Below are positions 14,851-23,975 of a stretch of 64,000 nt of DNA, piece by piece. Under the pieces are notes generated by a model. The model was not told the DNA's origin. It worked only from the letters and a program-made list of their open reading frames with translations, and made no database searches. The stretch's first letter is position 1. Each line of letters starts with the position of its first letter. This stretch comes from Clostridia bacterium. GTDB lineage: Bacteria > Bacillota > Clostridia > Lachnospirales > Bianqueaceae. The translations under genes and the position numbers were made by a program. The stretch spans positions 35,101 to 99,100 of the forward strand of contig CAAFMN010000005.1 of the NCBI GenBank assembly GCA_900764045.1, written 5' to 3'.

Positions 14851-17790
14851 CTACTGTAATATCTCTTCCAACATCTTTGGAGACAGGTACTCCATGGAGA
14901 ATTGCTCCTCCGAAATGATCTGTTTGGATAGCTGCTGCTTGCTCTCCTGCATCTCCAGAATGCGTTCTTCAATCGTATTTTTTGCGATCAGCCGAAAAAC
15001 TGTCACCTTGTGCTTCTGGCCGATCCTGTAGGCTCGGTCGGTTGCCTGATTCTGCGCCGCCAGATTCCACCACGGATCATAATGAATTACGATATCGGCA
15101 GCTGTAAGGTTCAGACCCGTTCCGCCCGCCTTAAGAGAGATGAGAAAGATCTGCGTGTCATCCACATGAAAGTCTCGAACCATTTCCGCCCGCTTTTCTT
15201 TCTGTACGGAACCAGTGAGCATATAATAGGTAATTCCCTGTTTTTGCAGCTGCTCGGCCAGGATCTCCAGCATGGAAGTAAACTGGGAGAAGATCAATAC
15301 CTTATGTCCTCCGCCGACAGCCTCTCCTACCAGCTGCATGCAAGCTTCCAGCTTGGCGGATCCGCCGCCGTAATTCTCGTAAATCAATCCCGGATCGCAG
15401 CATACCTGCCGGAGCCTCATAAGCTGCGCCAGAATCTGCAGCTTACTGGGCGTATCCCCTTCTGCATTCAACGATTCTCTCAGCTGATATACTCCCGCAT
15501 CATACAGCTTCCGCTGTTCCTCCTGCATTCCGGCATAGACCGTAATCTCATTCTTATCCGGCAGCTCTTTGAGAACATCATTCTTAAGCCGACGCAAAAT
15601 AAAGGGACGGATCATACGACGAAGCCGCTCCGCGATCCGATCATCGGCATTCTTAACGATCGGTCCTTCAAATTCCTTCTGGAACTTCGGATAGCTGTAA
15701 AGCATTCCCGGCATCAGGTAATCAAAAATACTCCAAAGCTCACTTAAACGGTTCTCGATCGGTGTTCCTGTCAGAGCAAACCGGCTGACTGCCTGAATCT
15801 TCTTGACCGAACGCGCGGCCTGCGTCAGATGATTTTTAATCATCTGCGCTTCATCCAGAATCTGATATCGGAACACATGCTCCTGATACAGCGCCAGATC
15901 TCTCTTTAACAGATCATAGGAAGTAATCAGAATGCATCCCGGCCTCTGCCAGACGCGCCGCAGCTGTTCACTCCGCTCTGCCGCGCTGCCGGCAATCACT
16001 TCCTTATCCAGTTCCGGCGCGAAACGATCCAGCTCGCTCTGCCAGTTATAGATCAATGACGCCGGGCACACCACCAGCACCGGTTCTGTCTTTTCTGCCT
16101 CTTCCAAACGATAAGCCTGCAGCAGCGTGATCACCTGCAAAGTTTTTCCAAGTCCCATATCATCCGCCAGGATCCCTCCGAATCCCATAGAATCCAGCGT
16201 ACGCATCCATTGGTACCCTACTTTTTGGTAATCCCGCAGCGTTTCCTGCATTCCCTGCGGAATCTCGTACTCTCCATCCTCTACCGATTTGATCCGCCGC
16301 ACCAGCGCTCGGAATCCCTGATCCCGGGTCATCTGAACACCCTCTCCGCTTCCGCGCAGAACCGCGTCCAGATACGCCGCCCGATACCGTGGCAGCAAAA
16401 TCTCTTTCGCTTTCAGATCCTTTCCTGTCAGGTGCAGACCATCCAGAAGCTCGGATATAGTAGACAGCGAATTATCCTCCAGCCGGATAAACTGTCCGTT
16501 TTCCAGACGAAAGAATCGCTTCTTCAGACGGTAGCTCTCCAGAAGTCTTCCCAACTCCTCGTACGGCAGCTCGTCTGAAGTAATCTGTAAACTCAGAAGA
16601 TCGCTCTTGATCGAGATTCCCGCGCTCACCCTCGGCGGCCGGCTGATCTTAAGCTTTCTCAGATCCTCTGACATCCAGACCTCTCCGACCTGGGACAGTA
16701 CCGCATTGCCTTCCTCCAAGAATTCAAAGAATTCCTCGTCGATGTCCAACGCAAAATATCTTTCTTTGCGGTATATCTTTGGGAAAAAGCGTCGAACCGC
16801 CTGCATAGCGGCGGATTCCCTCGCGACATCCCGATAGGTGTCGCCCAAGCGTACCGGCTCAAAGATATTATAGACCCTATCGCCATACTCTGTCTCCAAA
16901 CGGCACAGAAGCATATCGTTTCTACCCTGCTCGATATAAATTCGGACATGCGCCTCCTCCGGTATAAACTCCGTCAGGAGTCCCTCCGGCATGCGTACAT
17001 CGCAGTAATTTTGCAGGATCGGCAAAACCGATACTCCCAGAACAGCCAAATCCTTTTCCGCAATAAAGAGCTCCTGCTCTTCCGCTCTAGCACACTGACG
17101 CAGAAAGGCTCCGCAGTCCGCGCTGTACTCCTCTCCGCACAGGTACAATGTATCTCCCACCTGCACAATCAGGCCTTCTGTTCCTTCTTCCAGCAAAAAG
17201 AACTCCGTCTGGACCAGAACCCCTCCGTCACTTTTACTGATATAAACCTCCAGGCGCGGGTCCTCCCGCACCACCTTAAATTCTCTGGGGCGCCCCATCT
17301 GGATCAAAATCGTTTTGCCAACACAAAGCCCCGCTAACTCCTGTAAAAAACGGGGAGTCAACGGGAGCTTTCTTCGGTTTTCCGGCATCTCCAGCACCGG
17401 GCTTTTCAGCCGTTCCAGCTCCTCCACCATATGCACGCAAAAATCCAACATGGCGAGGCTGTCATGACTGAACGCGCTACGGTCATGAAGAAACTCTAAT
17501 TTTTTGCCATAGCTCACACGGGCATGACGATGAAACTGCTGTACAAACTCAGGAATATCCTTGAGAATATATTTGGTCGTGATTCCAATCCGAAACTCCA
17601 CCAATGCTCCTTCCGGCTCAAGATAGAGCACCGGCGAAAGTTCTACCTTTTCTGCGCTTTTGCCCTGAAAATAGCGCGCACTTTCCCGTAAGGCATATGA
17701 CCGCAGCATCTCCTTGCCATACTCCGATGTCACAGGATCCGTTGCCGCCTCTGTTTCCTTACTGTCTGCCGCCCTTACTTCTTCATCCAT
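14851..17790 (-). CDS. SNF2-family DEAD/DEAH helicase with bacterial SNF2-associated domain
   Basis: A 979-residue SF2 ATPase. The N-terminal half (about 1-480) resembles the bacterial SNF2-associated region. The motor starts near 515 (LRDYQKVGYQWM), with Walker A DDMGLGKTLQVI, motif II DEAQ (ILDEAQMIKN), motif III ALTGTPIENRL and the helicase C domain (LIFSQFTSML, SLKAGGTGLNLTAADIVIHY, DRAYRIGQKHKV). Related Firmicutes proteins are often nearer 1,050-1,100 residues with an N-terminal SWIM zinc finger; no CxC..CxH is visible here. Such proteins remodel protein-DNA or RNA polymerase complexes (RapA-like). It starts 20 bases after the export permease gene, so it may be cotranscribed with it. 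Confidence 0.88.
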   Translation of the reverse strand: MDEEVRAADSKETEAATDPVTSEYGKEMLRSYALRESARYFQGKSAEKVELSPVLYLEPEGALVEFRIGITTKYILKDIPEFVQQFHRHARVSYGKKLEFLHDRSAFSHDSLAMLDFCVHMVEELERLKSPVLEMPENRRKLPLTPRFLQELAGLCVGKTILIQMGRPREFKVVREDPRLEVYISKSDGGVLVQTEFFLLEEGTEGLIVQVGDTLYLCGEEYSADCGAFLRQCARAEEQELFIAEKDLAVLGVSVLPILQNYCDVRMPEGLLTEFIPEEAHVRIYIEQGRNDMLLCRLETEYGDRVYNIFEPVRLGDTYRDVARESAAMQAVRRFFPKIYRKERYFALDIDEEFFEFLEEGNAVLSQVGEVWMSEDLRKLKISRPPRVSAGISIKSDLLSLQITSDELPYEELGRLLESYRLKKRFFRLENGQFIRLEDNSLSTISELLDGLHLTGKDLKAKEILLPRYRAAYLDAVLRGSGEGVQMTRDQGFRALVRRIKSVEDGEYEIPQGMQETLRDYQKVGYQWMRTLDSMGFGGILADDMGLGKTLQVITLLQAYRLEEAEKTEPVLVVCPASLIYNWQSELDRFAPELDKEVIAGSAAERSEQLRRVWQRPGCILITSYDLLKRDLALYQEHVFRYQILDEAQMIKNHLTQAARSVKKIQAVSRFALTGTPIENRLSELWSIFDYLMPGMLYSYPKFQKEFEGPIVKNADDRIAERLRRMIRPFILRRLKNDVLKELPDKNEITVYAGMQEEQRKLYDAGVYQLRESLNAEGDTPSKLQILAQLMRLRQVCCDPGLIYENYGGGSAKLEACMQLVGEAVGGGHKVLIFSQFTSMLEILAEQLQKQGITYYMLTGSVQKEKRAEMVRDFHVDDTQIFLISLKAGGTGLNLTAADIVIHYDPWWNLAAQNQATDRAYRIGQKHKVTVFRLIAKNTIEERILEMQESKQQLSKQIISEEQFSMEYLSPKMLEEILQ

Positions 17791-17810
17791 AGCATCAGCG
17801 CCTCTCTTGT

Positions 17811-19079
17811 TTATTCTCTCCTTAATGCTTCAATCGGATTCAGGTTCGCCGCCTTGATCGAAGGCAGTAATCCAAAGATAATTCCTACCGCCATCGAAAA
17901 TAAAACGGACAGAACGATCGCCGGGATACTGATCGCAACCGGTGCGTCCGATACTTTCGATACAACCTGTGCCAACGCGATTCCCAGAACCACTCCCAAA
18001 ATGCCTCCCAGACTCGTCAATACAGACGCCTCTGTCAGGAACTGTCCCATGATCTTATACTTTCTGGCTCCCAATGCCTTCTTAAGACCGATCTCCCGGG
18101 TACGCTCCGATACCGATACCAACATAATATTCATTACGCCGATACCGCCTACCAGGAGGGAGATGCTGGCAATCCAGATCAGCTGCTGATTGGTCGCCGC
18201 CGACAAATCCTGCAGATTCTTGGCCTGCTGAAGCAGGTCCGGGCTCTTATAGAGAATGGTCTGCGTCGTATCCGTCTCCTCGATTCCGGCCCGCGCGTTC
18301 AAAAGATCCGCCGTCTTTTTGCCAGCCTGTGTCATGGCTTCCGTGCTTGTTGCCTTGATGGCTACCATCTGCGGCTCATCATACCGGTATACAATGGGCC
18401 AAGCTGCCGCCGGGATAAAGACTCGGCCGTTGCCGCCCTGATAATAGTATGTATAATAATCCTCTTCCGAATTGATCTCCGGCATAAAGGCATCTGACTG
18501 CTGCACTATCCCGATAATGACAAAAGGATCTCCATCCATTTCGATGGTCTTGCCCAGCGCGTCCTCTCCCGGGAACAGCGTATCTGCCGCGGAACTGTCC
18601 AGAATCGCTACTTTTCTTGTACCGCTATACTCTTTCTCAGAGAACATCCGTCCCGTTACCGGCTGATATCCATATACATCAAAATAATTGGAGTCGATAC
18701 CTGTCACATAGCCATTACTCAACGAGGTGTCCAGATGAAATATCCCTTCGTAAACACTTCGTTCCAGTACCAGAGATGCCTTATCTACTTCCGGAATCTC
18801 CTGGATCTGTTCCAGCACATCCGATGTAATCGGTACAAAGTTCTCCGGAATCGTCGCCCAGTTAGGATTCAGAGCATCGCTGCCCTGATACAGCCGCACC
18901 ACGACTGCGTTGTTTCCGGAACCGATAATCTGCTGTTTGATCTGCTCATTGGTTCCCTTGATCGTAGACACAATCGTGATAATGGCCGCGATACCAATAA
19001 TGATTCCCAGCATTGTCAGAATGGAACGCATCTTGTGGGACCAGATTCCCTGAAATGATAATTTAATATTTTCCAGCAT
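17811..19079 (-). CDS. MacB/YknZ-like ABC exporter permease
   Basis: A 422-residue permease of the MacB/FtsX type. TM1 is at about 17-40 (ILTMLGIIIGIAAIITIVS), a large extracytoplasmic MacB periplasmic-core-like domain spans about 45-285, and three more helices follow (IASISLLVGGIGVMNIMLVS, then two in the last 110 residues). SVSERTREIGLKKALGA is the conserved cytosolic loop. It is the last transport component of the four-gene export operon, with an ATPase and two adaptors upstream. In B. subtilis the YknXYZ system exports or detoxifies peptides; the substrate here is unknown. Confidence 0.9.
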   Translation of the reverse strand: MLENIKLSFQGIWSHKMRSILTMLGIIIGIAAIITIVSTIKGTNEQIKQQIIGSGNNAVVVRLYQGSDALNPNWATIPENFVPITSDVLEQIQEIPEVDKASLVLERSVYEGIFHLDTSLSNGYVTGIDSNYFDVYGYQPVTGRMFSEKEYSGTRKVAILDSSAADTLFPGEDALGKTIEMDGDPFVIIGIVQQSDAFMPEINSEEDYYTYYYQGGNGRVFIPAAAWPIVYRYDEPQMVAIKATSTEAMTQAGKKTADLLNARAGIEETDTTQTILYKSPDLLQQAKNLQDLSAATNQQLIWIASISLLVGGIGVMNIMLVSVSERTREIGLKKALGARKYKIMGQFLTEASVLTSLGGILGVVLGIALAQVVSKVSDAPVAISIPAIVLSVLFSMAVGIIFGLLPSIKAANLNPIEALRRE

Positions 19080-19091
19080 TGCGCTCCCCCC

Positions 19092-21110
19092 TTATACCAA
19101 TCCGTCGTCCCGCTGCACAGTCTTGACACCCTCCTGCGCCGCTTTACCATATGGGAAAGCAATCAGATCGTCCAGTGTCAAACCGTCCAGGATCTCCATA
19201 TAATACCCGTCGGACAGGGAGCGTCCCAATGTAATATACCGTTTTTCCAGCACGCCGTTGTTGTCCGCGTATACATAACTCTGACCATTCTCTTCCCGGA
19301 TATACATTTTGGGAATGCAGAATGTATCTGTATCCGTCTGTGCTGACAGCGACAGATCGATATACTGTCCCTCCTCCAAAGCGCTATAATCATCAAAATA
19401 GACTGTAAACGGATAATAGGAAACATTGAGATTGTCGCTGCTGCTCCTGCTCTGCGCTGAAGTCGGGAACTGACCGATCTCCGTGATGGTCCCCTCAAAG
19501 CTCTCGCCGGTCATCCACGAACTGCCGGTCACCTTTTGTCCCAGTGTAATCTTCGCCAGATTGAACTCACTCATAACACCGGTCACATAGAATCCTTCAT
19601 CTCCCGTGACCACCGCCAGCGGTTCGCCGATCATAGCGCCGTCCGGCTGCACCGAAGTGACCTTGCCGTTCACCTTGCTGCGGACCACCGTATCTTTCAG
19701 CTTCTTCTGGGTCTTATCCAGCTCCAGCTCCGCCATCTTTTTGCTGATCTCCAGATCTCGGATCTCCATTTCCTTTTCCTTAATCTGTCTCTGTAGCTCT
19801 TCTTTGGTCGGGCCGACAGGGGGCGGGTCCGGATCTGGATCAGGAATCGGATCCGGATCTGGTATGGGCTCCTCATCGCTGGAGTCTTCTCCGCTGGAAT
19901 CTTCTCCCGGCGTATCGTTCTGCTTAATATAGAGGTTATACAGGCCGCCCTCTCCCAATTCAAGATTCAGATAGCCATCCTGAATGGCCTCTTCTGTAAG
20001 AAGATTGGCGCCGACTACGGTCACCGTAGCATTCTGATTAACATAAAAGACAAGATTCATCGACAGGACCATCTCCTTCGGGAGCTTTTCCTGTGCTACT
20101 ACCAGAATCATGGAGTTCTCATCCAGTTTGGTCAGATATACTCCCAGATCCCAGATCTCCATCTTCTGCGGCGGCGTCAGGTTCTCTGTCGTCATGTACC
20201 ATGCATAGCGAAGTCCTTCCGCAGGATCGTCCAGCTTGTATTTTTCAAATACACAGTAGACCGGATCCAATCCGATCCATCTCTCATAAAAGCTCTGCAT
20301 CAGCTTGGTATTCTGCGTAATCACATAGCGATACGGGTCCTTGATGGTTCCGGTGCCCGCATAGGGCTTGCTCTGATCGGTCAGTACATCGATCGGCGTC
20401 ATATCCGGTTCGTCAGTTCCGGAAGAATCCTCTGACGAGCTGTTCTCTGCGGAAGACTCCTCCATAGATGTCTCTTCCTTAGAAGAATCTTCCAGGGATT
20501 CATCCCTGGAATTCTCCTTGGAATCCTCCTTGGACTCTTCCCTTGAGTCTTCCTTAGAATCCTCCCTGGAATCTTCTACAGAACTTTCGTCCTGTGACGA
20601 CTCTTCCTCTTTGCTGTCCTCTACAGAAGATTCTCCCGTAGAGATCTCCACGGAAGCGCTCTCCTCATTCTGCGTAATCCTTACACTCAGTGAAGACGCA
20701 TCCGAAGGCGTCGTATTTTTTAGCCGGTTCAATTCCTTAATCAAACGGTCATAGCGGACATCCATCGCATTGATATTGAGCTGCTGGCGCTCCGCTTCCA
20801 GCTCGATCGTCGTCGGGTCATAGCTCAGGATCGGATCCCCGATCTGAACCTTGTCGCCTTCCTGCACATAGAACTCCTGCACCAGATTCTTGCCATCCGC
20901 GTAGATCCTCTGAGAATAGCCGGATTGCACGATTCCATAGCTCGTATCGTTCTCCCAGTAGTCGGTTGCCATATCCATCACCGGCTGCACCTGAATGGTC
21001 AGATTCTTGTTTTTATTGGCTGCAAAATAACTGATACTGCCTACTACAATCGCCGCCACAATGATGACGCTGATCACAGGTATCAGAATCTTCTTCGCTT
21101 TTTTTGTCAT
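19092..21110 (-). CDS. Membrane-fusion adaptor with acidic Ser-rich linker and unrecognised inserted domain
   Basis: A 672-residue HlyD/MacA-like adaptor. An N-terminal anchor helix (8-28) is followed by the first lipoyl-type half (about 60-105) and first hairpin helix (to 131). A low-complexity Ser/Glu/Asp tract runs over about 158-235, then an unrecognised globular region of about 160 residues (240-398), then a second acidic and Pro-Asp tract (402-434). The second hairpin helix (436-472), lipoyl half (VNGKVTSVQPDGAMIGEP) and beta-barrel (to about 670) resume. Ordinary adaptors are 380-420 residues. It overlaps the ATPase gene by 4 bases. No lipobox is present, unlike the other adaptor of the operon. 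Confidence 0.85.
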   Translation of the reverse strand: MTKKAKKILIPVISVIIVAAIVVGSISYFAANKNKNLTIQVQPVMDMATDYWENDTSYGIVQSGYSQRIYADGKNLVQEFYVQEGDKVQIGDPILSYDPTTIELEAERQQLNINAMDVRYDRLIKELNRLKNTTPSDASSLSVRITQNEESASVEISTGESSVEDSKEEESSQDESSVEDSREDSKEDSREESKEDSKENSRDESLEDSSKEETSMEESSAENSSSEDSSGTDEPDMTPIDVLTDQSKPYAGTGTIKDPYRYVITQNTKLMQSFYERWIGLDPVYCVFEKYKLDDPAEGLRYAWYMTTENLTPPQKMEIWDLGVYLTKLDENSMILVVAQEKLPKEMVLSMNLVFYVNQNATVTVVGANLLTEEAIQDGYLNLELGEGGLYNLYIKQNDTPGEDSSGEDSSDEEPIPDPDPIPDPDPDPPPVGPTKEELQRQIKEKEMEIRDLEISKKMAELELDKTQKKLKDTVVRSKVNGKVTSVQPDGAMIGEPLAVVTGDEGFYVTGVMSEFNLAKITLGQKVTGSSWMTGESFEGTITEIGQFPTSAQSRSSSDNLNVSYYPFTVYFDDYSALEEGQYIDLSLSAQTDTDTFCIPKMYIREENGQSYVYADNNGVLEKRYITLGRSLSDGYYMEILDGLTLDDLIAFPYGKAAQEGVKTVQRDDGLV

Positions 21111-21793
21111 TTTTCATCCCTCTCATCCCTGTTCCGCAGCTCTCCGTCCCGGATCATCATTCTGCGTCCGGCGTGTTCCGCGATCTCAGGCTCATGTGTG
21201 ATCATAATGATCGTAACCCCTTCGTCATTCAACACATGAAACAGCTCCATGATCTGCTCTCCCGACTTGGTGTCCAAAGCTCCTGTAGGCTCATCCGCCA
21301 AAAGAACACTCGGACTGTTCGCCATCGCCCGGGCAATCGCCACCCTCTGCTGCTGTCCGCCGGAAAGCTGATTGGGCCGGAAGTTCATCCGCTCCTCCAA
21401 GCCAACCTTTTTCAGCATCTCAGCCGCGATCTCACGGCGTCTTGCCGATTTTACTCCAGCATAGATCAGAGGCAGCTCCACGTTTTCCAACGCGCTCTGT
21501 CTCGGCAGCAGATTGAATGTCTGAAACACAAAACCAATGCATTCATTTCTCAGTTTGGCCAGTTCCTTGTCGTTTTTCGTCAATACATCCTCTCCATTCA
21601 GGATATACTGACCGGAAGTTGGAAGATCCAGACAGCCGATGATATTCATCAGCGTCGATTTACCGGAACCGGACGGCCCCATAATGGATAGAAAATCCCC
21701 TTTTTCTACCTGGAGCGAAACATCCTTCAGAACCGGCACTTCAATTTTTCCCTGCATATAATTTTTATAAATATGCTTTAATTCCAGAATCAT
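21107..21793 (-). CDS. MacB/LolD/YknY-like ABC exporter ATPase
   Basis: A 228-residue ATPase. Walker A is GPSGSGKSTLMNI, the Q-loop FVFQTFNLLPRQSA, the signature QLSGGQQQRVAIARAMA, Walker B VLLADEPTGALD, and the H-loop MITHEPEIA. The FNLLP segment after the Q-loop is typical of the type VII (MacB/LolD/FtsE-like) exporters. It sits between the two adaptor genes, overlapping both neighbours by 4 bases, so the products are made in concert. It would energise the MacB-like permease encoded at the operon end. Confidence 0.92.
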   Translation of the reverse strand: MILELKHIYKNYMQGKIEVPVLKDVSLQVEKGDFLSIMGPSGSGKSTLMNIIGCLDLPTSGQYILNGEDVLTKNDKELAKLRNECIGFVFQTFNLLPRQSALENVELPLIYAGVKSARRREIAAEMLKKVGLEERMNFRPNQLSGGQQQRVAIARAMANSPSVLLADEPTGALDTKSGEQIMELFHVLNDEGVTIIMITHEPEIAEHAGRRMMIRDGELRNRDERDEK

Positions 21794-23001
21794 TGCACCA
21801 TATCCCCCAGCCCAGGCTCCTGCGCTATATCCGAGCTCTTGTTTCTGGTTGCCGCGCGTCCTTCCTTCATGCCTTCCTGCGGAAAAGCAATATAATCCTC
21901 CGCGGTCAACCCATCCAGAATCTCATAGGTATCCTCTACCTCATAATATGTTCCCAGGGTTACGATCCGCTTCGTGATCTTGCCGTTTTCCTCTGCCCAG
22001 ACATAGGGGCTTCCCTCGTTCTGTACAATATATGCCGAAGGCAGAGCCAGTATCTGCGTCCCGTCTTCCCTCTGCGAAGCGCTGATCAGCTCTACAAAAA
22101 CATGTTGTCCCAGAATCAGATTCTCATAGGAATCCAGTACTACATAAAACGGATACTTGGAAGACGTCACGGAACTGTCCTGTGAGGCATAATACATGTC
22201 GCTCATATTATTGTCCTCTTTCGGCGCCGTGTCAATCTCCTGAATCGTACCTGTCCAGGTCTCATTCTCATCTACACGGGAGCGGATCAGAACCCGATCG
22301 CCTACCGAAATCTCCCGGATGTTCTGCTCGTTGATCTTAGCCTTCACACGGTATTCTCCCATAGCCATCAGCGTGATAAAGGTCTTCTGCTGTCCGTACA
22401 CATCGCCGGTGTTGCCGTCCAGCACGGTCTCATCCATACTCTGTACGATGCCGTCCATCTCACTGTAGACCGTAGTATTCTCCTTCTGGCTGTTGAGCTT
22501 ATCGATCTCGGACTGCTTTACCTTTTTATCATACTCCGCCTGCTTGATCGACTGGTAACGGCTCTGAATCTCCACCGTATACTCCAGCTGATTGTCTTCG
22601 GAAGCCTTTTCCTTCTCCGCCTGCAATGTCGCAATCTCGCTGTAATACGTATCGATCGAATTGTTCAGCTTTTCGATCTCAAGCTGCGCCTGTTCTATGG
22701 ACAGCTCAATATCATCCGTATCATATACAAACAGCGCGTCCCCCTGCTTTACTGTCTGTCCTTCTTCCACAAAGACCGTCTTGACCGTACGTCCCTGCTC
22801 CGGATTGATCTTCAGTGTCTTCTGCGGTTCAATCATCCCTGAAAAACGGTTCTGTACCCCTGCAAAACCGTTGATCCCAGCAAGACGTCCTACACTGTCC
22901 ACATATACCGCGTCTCCTGACTGTGCCGCGTTCTCCCCGCAGCCAGCCAGCATCAGCAGCGCTAATGCGGCTGCAATCCAGCGTCCCCGTTTTCTTTTCA
23001 T
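21790..23001 (-). CDS. Membrane-fusion adaptor lipoprotein (YknX/MacA-like)
   Basis: A 403-residue HlyD-family adaptor. The signal peptide ends in a lipobox (ALLMLAGCGEN; Cys about 21), so it is likely a lipoprotein. A lipoyl half follows (TVFVEEGQTVKQGDALFVYD), then a coiled-coil hairpin (about 115-195, IELSIEQAQLEIEKLNNSID onward), a second lipoyl half, a beta-barrel and a membrane-proximal domain ending in LDGLTAEDYIAFPQEG. That ending is shared with the other adaptor of the operon (LDGLTLDDLIAFPYG), showing the two are paralogues. It is the first gene of the operon. Confidence 0.9.
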   Translation of the reverse strand: MKRKRGRWIAAALALLMLAGCGENAAQSGDAVYVDSVGRLAGINGFAGVQNRFSGMIEPQKTLKINPEQGRTVKTVFVEEGQTVKQGDALFVYDTDDIELSIEQAQLEIEKLNNSIDTYYSEIATLQAEKEKASEDNQLEYTVEIQSRYQSIKQAEYDKKVKQSEIDKLNSQKENTTVYSEMDGIVQSMDETVLDGNTGDVYGQQKTFITLMAMGEYRVKAKINEQNIREISVGDRVLIRSRVDENETWTGTIQEIDTAPKEDNNMSDMYYASQDSSVTSSKYPFYVVLDSYENLILGQHVFVELISASQREDGTQILALPSAYIVQNEGSPYVWAEENGKITKRIVTLGTYYEVEDTYEILDGLTAEDYIAFPQEGMKEGRAATRNKSSDIAQEPGLGDMVQ

Positions 23002-23041
23002 TTTTTACATCCCCCTTTAAAAAAGTTTATACCCATTTTTC

Positions 23042-23070
23042 AGTATAGCAGATATTGTGCTGAAACACAA
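23042..23070 (-). promoter_or_regulatory. sigma-A promoter of the export operon
   Basis: Minus-strand TTGTGT (23065..23070), 17-base spacer, TATACT (23042..23047), about 40 bases upstream of the first adaptor start. Confidence 0.6.
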
Positions 23071-23110
23071 GGGAGTATTTCTGAAGATTTTATTAAAACT
23101 GACAAAAACA

Positions 23111-23144
23111 AAAGCGTACAAAACAGGAATGCCTTGTACGCTTT
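23111..23144 (-). terminator. Intrinsic terminator after coaX
   Basis: 11-bp perfect stem (AAAGCGTACAA / TTGTACGCTTT) followed on the minus strand by an interrupted T run. Confidence 0.8.
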
Positions 23145-23152
23145 CGATCTCT

Positions 23153-23920
23153 TTATGCCTGATTTTTCTGGTAGATCAGCCACAGCCCATCCAACAGCAG
23201 ATTATCATCCTGAATGAATTGCCGTCTGCAATACGGAATAATGGAGGATGCCAGTCCACCGGTCGCGATCAATGTCGCTTTTTCACCCAGTTCTTCTTCT
23301 ATTCTCTCCGCTATCCCATCCATCATGACTGCCGCTCCCAAAACGCTCCCGGAACGCATACTGTCCACACTATTGGTTCCGATTACATGCCGCGGCGCTG
23401 TCAGGTCAATATGCGGTAGCTGTGAAGTATGATCCGAAAGGGCCGCCAATGCCGTTCTGACTCCCGGCAGAATCACAACGCCACGAAAATCCCCCTTGCG
23501 GTCAATGACTGAAGCCGTCGTTGCCGTCCCCAAGTCAAACACGATCTGCGGCGTCGGATATTTGGCCAGGGAAGCCACCGCGCCCGCCACCATGTCCGCA
23601 CCCAGCTGTGCCGGATTATCGATCTTAATATTCAGTCCGGAACGAACACCCGGTCCTACCACCAGAGGCGTCTTGCCAGTCAGATACCGGACCGCACGGG
23701 TCAGAGGCGAGATCAGCGGCGGAACCACTGTCGAGATGATGCCCCCCTCAATCTGTCTTGCCTCTACGCCATTGATATCCAGCCACGTTTTGAACTTAAT
23801 GGCATACTCCTCCGCCGTTGCCTGCCGATCGGTTTCAAACCGTCCGACAAAGTGTGCTCCCGCCTCGTCCAGACATCCTGCTACCAGATGCGTATTGCCG
23901 ACATCAATTGCAAATATCAT
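23153..23920 (-). CDS. coaX: Type III pantothenate kinase
   Basis: A 255-residue ASKHA-fold kinase phosphorylating pantothenate, first step of coenzyme A synthesis. The opening MIFAIDVGNTHLVAGCLDE carries the phosphate-1 Asp; PLVVGPGVRSGLNIKIDNP and LGADMVAGAVA are the pantothenate-binding region; IVFDLGTATTASVID is the phosphate-2 motif; and GVVILPGVRTALAALSDHT follows. Start ATG 23920 is chosen from AAAAAGGAGAAGACT; a longer frame would run into the upstream terminator. Type III enzymes are CoA-insensitive and need a monovalent cation (family knowledge). The upstream ECF S-component gene suggests a link between pantothenate uptake and use. Confidence 0.94.
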   Translation of the reverse strand: MIFAIDVGNTHLVAGCLDEAGAHFVGRFETDRQATAEEYAIKFKTWLDINGVEARQIEGGIISTVVPPLISPLTRAVRYLTGKTPLVVGPGVRSGLNIKIDNPAQLGADMVAGAVASLAKYPTPQIVFDLGTATTASVIDRKGDFRGVVILPGVRTALAALSDHTSQLPHIDLTAPRHVIGTNSVDSMRSGSVLGAAVMMDGIAERIEEELGEKATLIATGGLASSIIPYCRRQFIQDDNLLLDGLWLIYQKNQA

Positions 23921-23940
23921 AGTCTTCTCCTTTTTATAAA

Positions 23941-23964
23941 AGGCGGCGGAAGATTCCGCCGCCT
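23941..23964 (-). terminator. Strong hairpin between the ECF S-component gene and coaX
   Basis: AGGCGGCGGAA / TTCCGCCGCCT, 11-bp perfect stem with a 2-base gap, then TTTTAT on the minus strand. It should terminate or attenuate transcripts entering coaX. Confidence 0.75.
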
Positions 23965-23975
23965 CAAAAATCACA

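Noticed and set aside
20406..20639. Short-period repetitive DNA resembling a CRISPR or tandem repeat array.
   Set aside because: Units are irregular and in frame, and encode the Ser/Glu/Asp linker of the export adaptor. No spacers or constant repeats.
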